A stretch of 14,209 bases of DNA from the NCBI GenBank assembly GCA_002419025.1, contig DIFG01000070.1, positions 20,146 to 34,354 on the forward strand, written 5' to 3'. The notes under the pieces are model-generated. The model did not search any database. It saw only the letters and a list, made by a program, of their open reading frames with translations, and had not been told where the DNA came from. Below, piece after piece: positions 8,396-14,202 of this stretch. Every line of letters begins with the position of its first letter. Within the stretch, counting starts at the first letter, position 1. The DNA is from Deltaproteobacteria bacterium UBA5754 (GTDB taxonomy: Bacteria > Desulfobacterota > Dissulfuribacteria > Dissulfuribacterales > UBA5754). The translations under genes and the position numbers were made by a program.

Positions 8396-8972
8396 GCCAC
8401 GGGCTGCGATAGCTGGAGGACGAAAAAATGGAGAGGAGGAACTCGAACGGTTTCTCAGGGCCGAGTTGTTCGATGATGACACGCGCCCTGACACGATAGG
8501 TGGTCCCTTTGTGCAACCTTTCTATCGGGGCCATGGTGATCGAGATGTGATCGAACGCGAACCGTTTTGCCTCCTCCAGGGATTCGAGTCCTGTCACACG
8601 GGGTGGGTCCGGTCCGGAGATGACGATGTATTCTCCTCGAAGGACGTCGTGTTTTAAGGTTTTTGTAACGCTGCGGTGGGCCACGGTCTTGTTTCGGAGG
8701 AAACGGCCGGTCTTGATCTCCACCTCAAAGGAATAGCAGATCGTGCCTCCTCGTTTGAGGGCCGCCCGGATCTTGTCGTCGAAAGGATTTTCAAGAGCGA
8801 AATAAACAACGAGAAAGCGATCGGCGTTTGCCGCCGAGAGACCCGAAATCCGCGCCTCGAACCCCTTTTCTCCAAAGATATGTCCCTTCGTTTCCGGGCT
8901 GGCCGTTCCGGACGTCATGAAGAGGACACCGATGAGAACAAACCATCGGAGTGCAGTGAGTAAACCTGTCAT
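8373..8972 (-). CDS. DUF4390 domain protein, secreted or membrane-anchored
   Basis: This 199-residue protein of unknown biochemical function matches what I know of DUF4390 proteins. They are small extracytoplasmic proteins encoded directly before ntrY-ntrX in many Proteobacteria and Desulfobacterota. The N-terminus is hydrophobic (about residues 4-22, ending MTSGTAS), giving a signal peptide or anchor. The mature part is rich in beta strands: RFLVVYFALENPFDD, ICYSFEVEIKTGRF, and TYRVRARVIIEQL near the end. It probably works outside the cytoplasm, perhaps helping the NtrY sensor domain, which is an inference from linkage. Start ATG 8972 is preferred because sequence upstream turns AT-rich and promoter-like. 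An AGGAG lies 17 bases before it, farther than ideal. The 3' end overlaps ntrY by 23 bases. Confidence 0.78.
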   Translation of the reverse strand: MTGLLTALRWFVLIGVLFMTSGTASPETKGHIFGEKGFEARISGLSAANADRFLVVYFALENPFDDKIRAALKRGGTICYSFEVEIKTGRFLRNKTVAHRSVTKTLKHDVLRGEYIVISGPDPPRVTGLESLEEAKRFAFDHISITMAPIERLHKGTTYRVRARVIIEQLGPEKPFEFLLSIFSSSSYRSPWHESEFTY

Positions 8973-9153
8973 GACGACGCGCGCTGGGACTCCTGAATGG
9001 AATGGGCGAGGAGACGAAACTATAGAGAGAATAAAAACAGTTAAAAATACTGAGGCGATACATCTGCCGCAAGGATGAGCTCTACATTCCTCCTTTACCA
9101 TTGAGCAAGGTCTGTGATAAAAAGGAAAAAATCTACAAGTAGGAGGTTCACGT
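8973..9153. promoter_or_regulatory. Divergent control region between DUF4390-ntrYX and the cytochrome gene
   Basis: This 181-bp stretch separates two divergent transcripts and is AT-richer than its surroundings, especially 9019-9050 and 9091-9140. On the minus strand a weak sigma-70-like pair can be drawn: TTGCGG at 9067-9072 and TATTTT at 9044-9049, spacer 17. On the plus strand TTTACC (9094-9099) and GATAAA (9116-9121) have spacer 16. CAGT and ACTG frame a 15-bp imperfect dyad at 9038-9052 that could be an operator. A strong ribosome binding site AGGAGG (9141-9146) is spaced seven bases before the cytochrome ATG. I saw no convincing sigma-54 site (TGGC-N8-TTGC type), so direct NtrX control of the cytochrome is not supported by sequence. 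Confidence 0.4.
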
Positions 9154-10497
9154 ATGGGAAAGGTAAAACCGATTGCCATTGCCTTGCTTTTCGCCTCGCT
9201 CGGGGGGGCGGGCGAGTGCGCTGAAAGGTGCGCCATGCCTGAGGCCCCGCCCAAGGAGAAGGCCAAGACCATGGCGGAGCTTGCAGCCCGTTACGATTCT
9301 TCGTCATGCAAGGACTGCCATGAGGAGATCTACAACCAGTGGGAGAAGTCGCTCCACGCCCGTTCCATCCTTGGTACGCCCAGAACGGCTCCGACCATCA
9401 TCACCGCCATCGACAAGGGCATCAAGAATTTCGAGTGTTCCGGCGTCACAGATGACAAGGACCTCGAGGTCCGCCACCTCATGATGTGTGCCAAATGCCA
9501 TCTTCCCCAGCTCGACGAGGCGACGGACGACGTGGCACGGGAGATCGTGGCGACCATCCGGGCATGGATGAAGGAGGAGGATGACGCAAAGAGCGAAGCG
9601 CTCCGGAAAAAGATCGAGAGCGTGAACATAGGCTGCATGGTCTGCCATAACAAGAAGGCCATCATTCACAAGTGGTCCGACGGTTATCCCCAGCCGGACA
9701 CGGTTTACGGGGCCCAGGCGGGCGCTCATGACTCTCCCGAGTTCCCGAAGATGGCCAAGGCCCCGGCCATTTCCGAGACCATCTTCTGTGGGCAGTGCCA
9801 TGGACTCGGTCCCAATTTCGAGCTGGATCAGCCGTCCCAGTGCGCCACCCTCTACGGAAGCTATCTCTATGCCTACATCCCGGAGGGAGGGAGCGAGACC
9901 TGCCAGGAATGCCATATGCATAAATCCGGTCTCGGACACGACATGGAGGCCTACCGGAGCGAGGTCATGCGCAAGATGTCCCTTGACGTGGACGTAGAGA
10001 GCCAGGCCCTCTTTTGGCGGAAGAACAAGGCAGAAGGTGTCATCCCCCAGGGGATCGTTCACGTGAACATCCTGAACAAGACGGGTCATGTCGTCCCGGA
10101 CGGGTGACCCACTCCCAACCGCATGGTCCTGGACGTGACCGCAAAGACAAAAGACGGCAAGGAGATCTACAAGAAGCAGGACATCTTCATGCCCTATCCC
10201 GGTCGGATGGGCAAAGGCGAGGAGATGGGGCGTGGGCCTTATGAGAAGTGCGGGCTGTTGGCAGATACGAGCCTCCCGCCCGGGAAAAGGATCCGCAAGA
10301 CCTTCGAGATCCCCTTCCCATTCAAGGACGTCACCCTGAAGGACGGGAAGAAGGACCGGAATCTCCTGGCGGATGAGATCACCGCCGAGATCCGTCTTTG
10401 GTACGTGCCGTTCGGTGAGTTCGATGGGAATGAGGTCCTCTTTTTCTCCGAGGATCGGAAGCTGGAACTCAAGGGAGAATGGGTCTGGAAGAATTAG
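9154..10497 (+). CDS. extKL: Pentaheme c-type cytochrome, probable selenoprotein with in-frame TGA (ExtKL-like)
   Basis: Read through the TGA at 10105-10107, the product is 447 residues. It has a signal peptide (about residues 1-23), then five CxxCH heme-c sites at 52-56, 112-116, 161-165, 212-216 and 250-254, and a C-terminal heme-free, beta-rich domain of about 150 residues. The HEEIYNQWEKSLHA segment after the first heme is typical of multiheme reductases of the cytochrome c-552/554 type. The TGA falls at residue 318 inside a conserved-looking stretch, GHVVPDG-U-PTPNRMVLDV. Without read-through a 317-residue five-heme protein would end there. The downstream part has no ribosome binding site before its first ATG (10123). 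I recall Geobacter ExtK and ExtL as parts of one such cytochrome linked to extracellular electron transfer or selenite/tellurite reduction; that match is from memory. A recent nonsense mutation is the alternative. Start ATG 9154 has AGGAGG spaced seven bases. Confidence 0.72.
10105..10137 (+). promoter_or_regulatory. In-frame TGA and possible bacterial SECIS-like hairpin
   Basis: TGA 10105-10107 is followed by C, a weak termination context. Immediately downstream an imperfect hairpin can be drawn: CAC 10110-10112 with GTG 10135-10137, CCA 10115-10117 with TGG 10130-10132, and ACC 10118-10120 with GGT 10125-10127. It closes a GCAT loop at 10121-10124, with two bases bulged on the 3' side. The loop begins with G about 14 bases after the TGA, near the spacing of bacterial SECIS elements, but the bulge is on the opposite arm from the E. 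coli fdhF element. Folding was done by eye. Confidence 0.4.
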
Positions 10498-10504
10498 GAT
10501 GAGC

Positions 10505-11815
10505 TCATGAAACGGGGCCGGGCGTCTGCCCGGCCTCCCTCCACCGGGCCGGGAACCGGAGCCTCACGGTCGTCCCCTGGCCAGGTTTCGACTCTATTTC
10601 GATATCCCCCTGGTGTTCTCTCATGATCTGCTTTACCAGAAGGAGACCGAGGCCGGTTCCTGTGGGTTTGGTCGTGACCGACGCCTTGAAGAGACGATCC
10701 CTGACCTCGTCCGGAATGCCGGGTCCGTGATCCCGTACGATGACCACTGGGTTGCCGTCGGAGCGCGTGACCTGGACCGAAATCGTTTCGTTGCTCGGCG
10801 ATGCATGGACGGCGTTTCTCAGGACGTGCAGAAGGGCCACCTTGAAGGTCCGTGGATTCGATCTCACGAGTATGGGCTCTTCATCCACCCGGATCTCGTG
10901 GGTGATGCCCTTTTTGCCCAGGCTCGGGATCCAGGTCTCTATGATTTCACGTACCATGGATCCGAGATCCACGTGGGCAAATAGCCCTGACTGGGCAGCG
11001 GCAAGGGTCTCGAACTCTTCGACGATCTCATTGAGGCGTTCGGCCTGCTCCATGATTGCGTCGAGCTTTTCCCGCACCCTGGCAGACTCCGGTATTTCCT
11101 TGCGGATCGCGCGAACGAGACCTCCGATCACCATGGCCGGGTTTCTCACCCTGTCCGCGATCTTGAGGGTCATCTCGAAGACGGTCCGCTCCTGCGCTAG
11201 GGCCTCCAGGTCTTCTGTCAGGCGGAGGAGTTGGGTGTTCACGCGGGTCAGCTCGTTGTTCTTGTCCGCCTTTTCCTTGAGGAGTCTCAGGACCTCCTCG
11301 TGCTTGGCGCGCAGGTTTTCCAGATAGGACTCTTCGGCGTCCAGGAAGAGGTCTTGCCGTATGAGGTCAGATCCCTCTGCAAGGGCATCCCACGGCGTCT
11401 TGAGCCCCCATTTGATGAGACGCAACCTGAAGGTCTCATTCGCACCGGACATCTCAGTCGCCACCTCATCAAGGACTCGGGAAAGCCCGCTGTAGGGAAG
11501 TATCTCACAGATATTCCGTGTGGCTGCGTCACACGCGCCGGTGACCATTTTGCCGGTGAAAAGTAGCTCGACTCCTGTGTCATGCGGGGTTTGGGCGCGC
11601 TGGACAAAAGACATCTCAACAGTGCCTCCGCCAAAGGAATTGACGAGGATCCTGGCCGTTTCCGATGCTGCGGTCGCGATCTGGACCACGGCGATCCGTT
11701 CGTAACCTGCCTCACGGGCAAGGGATTTCGCCTTGGACCGGATCTTGGGGATGTCCTGCTTTCGGTTCAGGACAAGGCTGATGATGTGGATGCGCTGGCC
11801 GATCTCCGTTGCCAT
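10505..11815 (-). CDS. Degenerate RsbT-like domain fused to a histidine-kinase module lacking the phospho-accepting His
   Basis: This is a 436-residue soluble protein. Residues about 20-136 follow the RsbT pattern (DIPKIRSKAKSLAREAGYERI, then IATAASETARILVNSFGGG, ending RLRLIKWG). The nucleotide-binding boxes expected after GVELLF are absent or unrecognisable. A coiled coil (about 155-212) follows, then a dimerisation helix where the usual IAHE-RNP box reads IADRVRNPAMVIGG, with D221 in place of His. The ATPase domain looks intact: VLRNAVHAS (N-box, N334), DHGPGIP (362-368) and PTGTGLGL (about 384-391). It may bind ATP without phosphorylating itself, acting as an allosteric partner or trans-kinase. 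ATG 11815 lies inside the preceding gene (49-base overlap) without a clear ribosome binding site. No response-regulator gene adjoins it. The end is seven bases from the convergent cytochrome gene. Confidence 0.82.
   Translation of the reverse strand: MATEIGQRIHIISLVLNRKQDIPKIRSKAKSLAREAGYERIAVVQIATAASETARILVNSFGGGTVEMSFVQRAQTPHDTGVELLFTGKMVTGACDAATRNICEILPYSGLSRVLDEVATEMSGANETFRLRLIKWGLKTPWDALAEGSDLIRQDLFLDAEESYLENLRAKHEEVLRLLKEKADKNNELTRVNTQLLRLTEDLEALAQERTVFEMTLKIADRVRNPAMVIGGLVRAIRKEIPESARVREKLDAIMEQAERLNEIVEEFETLAAAQSGLFAHVDLGSMVREIIETWIPSLGKKGITHEIRVDEEPILVRSNPRTFKVALLHVLRNAVHASPSNETISVQVTRSDGNPVVIVRDHGPGIPDEVRDRLFKASVTTKPTGTGLGLLLVKQIMREHQGDIEIESKPGQGTTVRLRFPARWREAGQTPGPVS
10514..10537. 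terminator. Strong GC hairpin between convergent cytochrome and kinase genes
   Basis: Positions 10514-10523 pair with 10528-10537 (ten base pairs including one G-T) around the loop GTCT. The hairpin lies 17 bases beyond the cytochrome stop codon and overlaps the last codons of the kinase gene. Neither side has a real T-run (only CCCGTTTC on the minus strand), so it is a terminator or mRNA end-protecting candidate rather than a textbook intrinsic terminator. Confidence 0.45.
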
Positions 11816-12924
11816 GTGAGTACCATTAGGCTTGCGTCGTCCCGTATCTCGTTGTGACGTGGGAAAAGGACTTGTGTCCAGATACACGGCATAATTGGTG
11901 GATTGCGAAAGGGAAAGATCCACCCGGGTCTCTGGATCAGGGGGGGAGGAGGAGGCAGGCCGTCGGTCGCAGCCATGATCCAGAGCTCCGCGATCGATCC
12001 GATGAGCACGGGATCCTCTCCCTCGCCCCGCATTCCACGAAGGACGGTGACGTGTCTGCCAGTCTCCTGGAGGGCGTGGAGCACGAGTCGGACATTGCCC
12101 ATCCCCGCGCTCTGGACGCTCCCGGAAAGGAGATCGACGAGGAGGATTCGGGCGGAAGGCTGTCCAGGCAGGCACGACTTTTTTAACTGGTCGAGGACCC
12201 TGTCCGGCGGCCATAGGAGGGCGAGGCGTTCCAGGTTCTGAACCAAGGGGTGGCCTTCTTTTCCGGGCCACATGCTTATCCCTTCCGTATCGATGACGGT
12301 GACGCGCAGGTACCGGCCATCTGTCTGGACGATGATCCTGTCACCGCATTGGCCGCCTGACGGACGGGGCGCTATGATGCCCGCCAGTCTGGGCCAGCCG
12401 ATGGATCGGGTTCCCGGACGCTCGCTTCCGGGTCGAAGAGTGGCGCAGATCACTGTTCCATGCCCTTGTTCTGGTGCGACTGCAGGACAGGGGGAGGAGG
12501 TATCCAGGCAGGAACAGGCGGAAAACTCGTCTGCGAGACGGGCTACCGCGGCTAGTCCTGCGCCGAGTCCTTTCCCGAAGGGGGTTTTCCCCGAGCAGGC
12601 CATGGAGAGATTTGCGATTCCTGGTCCTTCATCGAGGCTCGCGATGGTGAGGACAGGGAGATGGGCAAGATCCAGACCCGTGATCCGTATGATGCCCTGC
12701 TTGGTCTTGTGCATGACGTGATTGAAGGCGAGTTCGCTTGCCACGAGTTCTGCCTCCGCTGCCCGTCTGGCGGAAAAACCGAGGTCGAGGGCCACCCTTT
12801 TGGCGGTCTTTTTCGCCACAGTCGCGTCCAGAACGGACGAGACAGGTATCTCCTCACAGATCGGAGTCCGTGTGGCTGGGTGAATGCGACGGCTGAAAGA
12901 GGGGGAAAACGGCTTGTTCCGCAT
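11767..12924 (-). CDS. RsbT-like switch kinase fused to degenerate PP2C/RsbX-like phosphatase domain
   Basis: The 385-residue protein has two parts. Residues about 26-163 form an RsbT-type GHKL kinase domain with ASELAFNH (N-box, N68), DEGPGI (98-103) and FGKGLGAGLAAVARLADEF (about 116-134), so ATP binding looks intact. Residues about 190-370 resemble the SpoIIE/RsbX PP2C fold: CGDRIIVQ, IDTEG at 211-215, SAGMGN, MAATDGL (D321) and RDDASLMVL (D362/D363). The usual DGxGHG metal box is reduced to DTEGIS, so phosphatase activity is doubtful though several Asp ligands remain. By analogy with Bacillus, the kinase part would phosphorylate the STAS proteins and the C-terminal part would reverse this. 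ATG 12924 overlaps rsbS by 71 bases, but no Met, Val or Leu codon lies between it and the domain. The only upstream option is TTG 12933. GAGGAG spans the rsbS stop. Confidence 0.8.
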   Translation of the reverse strand: MRNKPFSPSFSRRIHPATRTPICEEIPVSSVLDATVAKKTAKRVALDLGFSARRAAEAELVASELAFNHVMHKTKQGIIRITGLDLAHLPVLTIASLDEGPGIANLSMACSGKTPFGKGLGAGLAAVARLADEFSACSCLDTSSPCPAVAPEQGHGTVICATLRPGSERPGTRSIGWPRLAGIIAPRPSGGQCGDRIIVQTDGRYLRVTVIDTEGISMWPGKEGHPLVQNLERLALLWPPDRVLDQLKKSCLPGQPSARILLVDLLSGSVQSAGMGNVRLVLHALQETGRHVTVLRGMRGEGEDPVLIGSIAELWIMAATDGLPPPPPLIQRPGWIFPFRNPPIMPCIWTQVLFPRHNEIRDDASLMVLTWQRRSASASTSSALS

Positions 12925-13237
12925 CAAGGGCAAAGGAGACCTCTTCGAAATGGATGTCGAAATCGAGAAGGGTCAGGACCACTGGCACGGAAAGTCCGGT
13001 GATGATGACCGAGGTGTTGAGGGGAATAAGGGTGCGGGCGAGTCGTTCTATGCGTCGAGCCAGGTATGTGTCCAGCACCTCCACAGAGGAAAGATCCACG
13101 ACGATCCTTTTTGTTTCGCGGGCCTTTGCCTCACTGGTGATCTTCCCGATGAGGCGTTCAACGCCTTCGTCGTCGATGTCCTCCGGAGGAGCGACGACGA
13201 TGACCTCCCCAAGAGGTATGAGGATATGGGGCGTCAT
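12854..13237 (-). CDS. rsbS: RsbS-like single STAS-domain stressosome protein
   Basis: The 127-residue protein consists of one STAS domain and a short Ser/Pro-rich tail (PSHSPSHTDSDL). It aligns by eye with Bacillus RsbS over most of its length: ILIPLGEVIVVAP, RIVVDLSSVEVLDTYLARRI, VIITGLSVPVVLTLLDFDI and FEEVSFALDAEQA. RsbS forms the stressosome core with RsbR-type proteins and holds the RsbT switch kinase until phosphorylated. The Bacillus phosphosite Ser59 in IDSFIA corresponds to Thr57 in LDTYLA here. Its ATG overlaps the stop of the preceding rsbR-like gene in a four-base ATGA, so translation is probably coupled and stoichiometry controlled. The tail overlaps the coding start of the next gene. 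Confidence 0.88.
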   Translation of the reverse strand: MTPHILIPLGEVIVVAPPEDIDDEGVERLIGKITSEAKARETKRIVVDLSSVEVLDTYLARRIERLARTLIPLNTSVIITGLSVPVVLTLLDFDIHFEEVSFALDAEQAVFPLFQPSHSPSHTDSDL

Positions 13238-14118
13238 GGTCTGCCGACTTTTTTCCGGGCGATGTCCACTGCGTGTTTTCCCCTCTCCGAGGCCTCTTCC
13301 ATTCGGAAAATGGCCAGGTGCAGCGCGTCGGTCATTCGGGATCGGAAGGTGACGTTTTCCATGCGCACGTCGAGCTGGGTGATGGTCCGCGCGATATGGG
13401 GCGAGATCCCGGAGATGATGGCCTCGCTTCCCATGTAGCGGACCGCATGAATGGTCTGGATCAGGTGTCGAGCCACATCCGCGTCCACCGCAGGCACACC
13501 GGTGATGTCGATGATGACGAAGGGGGCCCGCGCCTGTTCGATGGCCTCAAGGAGCCGCTCAGTTGCGATGCGGGCCCTGTAGCTGTCCAGGGTGCCGATG
13601 AGCGGCAGGAGGACGACGCCGTCCCAGATGTCGATGACAGGGGTAGAGAGTTCGAGGACCTCGTCCTGAAGATGTCTGATGGCCTCTTCCTGTTTGCGGA
13701 GCATCTCATCCTGCTGTTCGATGAGTTTGCGCTCCTGCTCGATGCGTCCTGAGATGTCGATGAAATGTTCGACACAGCCGACGATCTCCCCCTTGTAGTT
13801 CTTGAGTGGACGGCTCGCATATTCGATGGGGATCTCGCGTTCACCGGTCCTGAGGACCGTCTGCCCCTGGTGCACGGCGTTTTCCGATATGGAGAGACGG
13901 CATGTGCAGTTCTCGGTCTTGCACATGGGGGTGTCGAAAACGTCGTAGCACTTGCGGTCGAAACAGTCCCCCGGGGTCCGTCCGACCATGGCGGCCCCTG
14001 CCTGGTTGATCATGAGGATGGTGTGTTCGAGATCTGTCACAAAGATCCCGGACGGAACGGCGTTGATGATCTCGGAGAGAAAGGTCTCGTCCCGGTAGAT
14101 CTCGGCTACGTTTTCCAT
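13234..14118 (-). CDS. RsbR-like protein: Cys-rich PAS sensor, coiled coil and STAS domain
   Basis: This is a 294-residue cytoplasmic protein. A PAS domain (about residues 10-125) has the typical start IINAVPSGIFVTDLEHTILMINQAGAAMVG (written here only as a landmark at about 18-46) and ends GCVEHFIDIS. A coiled coil follows (about 126-155), then a STAS domain (about 158-275) with LLPLIGTLDSYRA, FVIIDITGVPAVDADVARHL and ISGISPHIARTITQL. This is the RsbR layout: variable sensor in front, STAS core behind. Of the two Bacillus RsbRA phosphosites, Thr171 corresponds to Ala213 here, while Thr205 is kept as Thr245. The PAS domain carries Cys52, Cys57, Cys66, Cys71 and Cys73, suggesting redox or metal sensing. 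ATG 14118 has AAAGGAGG spaced six bases; an upstream frame to 14139 is not needed. It is the first gene of the operon. Confidence 0.87.
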   Translation of the reverse strand: MENVAEIYRDETFLSEIINAVPSGIFVTDLEHTILMINQAGAAMVGRTPGDCFDRKCYDVFDTPMCKTENCTCRLSISENAVHQGQTVLRTGEREIPIEYASRPLKNYKGEIVGCVEHFIDISGRIEQERKLIEQQDEMLRKQEEAIRHLQDEVLELSTPVIDIWDGVVLLPLIGTLDSYRARIATERLLEAIEQARAPFVIIDITGVPAVDADVARHLIQTIHAVRYMGSEAIISGISPHIARTITQLDVRMENVTFRSRMTDALHLAIFRMEEASERGKHAVDIARKKVGRP

Positions 14119-14124
14119 GTGCGA

Positions 14125-14132
14125 CCTCCTTT
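14125..14132 (-). promoter_or_regulatory. Ribosome binding site of the stressosome operon
   Basis: The minus strand reads AAAGGAGG at these positions, six bases before ATG 14118. It is the only strong site in the operon; the following genes overlap and probably depend on coupled translation. Confidence 0.75.
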
Positions 14133-14191
14133 CTGACACACTGCAAGGCGAGACCTGCCTTCGGGAACCTCTAAAAATGGGTTTTTCGTCA

Positions 14192-14202
14192 TTTTGTGTG
14201 GA
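14192..14202. repeat. Right copy of the 11-bp inverted match shared by the two window ends
   Basis: TTTTGTGTGGA is the exact reverse complement of positions 1-11. The neighbouring sequence from 14162 (GGGAACCTCTAAAAAT, then GGGTTTTTCG) is AT-richer than the genes and looks like the end of an insertion element or small dispersed repeat, but no transposase or complete element is inside the window. Confidence 0.35.

Noticed and set aside
8972..9272. 100-residue N-terminal extension of the DUF4390 protein
   Set aside because: The extension crosses the AT-rich divergent promoter region and part of the cytochrome start, and has no signal-like or conserved sequence; ATG 8972 begins right before the hydrophobic segment.
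9304..10089. 261-codon open frame antisense to the cytochrome gene
   Set aside because: The opposite strand carries five perfect heme motifs; the antisense frame shows no domain and arises from GC-rich third positions.
10105..10122. Cytochrome gene as a simple truncated pseudogene
   Set aside because: The frame continues intact for 129 codons with normal composition and no second lesion, and all heme sites are intact; recoding explains the data better, though a fresh nonsense mutation cannot be fully excluded.
11816..12271. 152-residue N-terminal extension of the histidine-kinase-like protein
   Set aside because: It is Arg/Pro-rich low-complexity sequence overlapping the PP2C-like domain of the preceding gene; the RsbT-like domain starts just after ATG 11815.
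12981..12996. TGGCACG resembling a sigma-54 -24 box
   Set aside because: It lies inside the rsbS-like coding sequence and no TTGC element follows at the required spacing.
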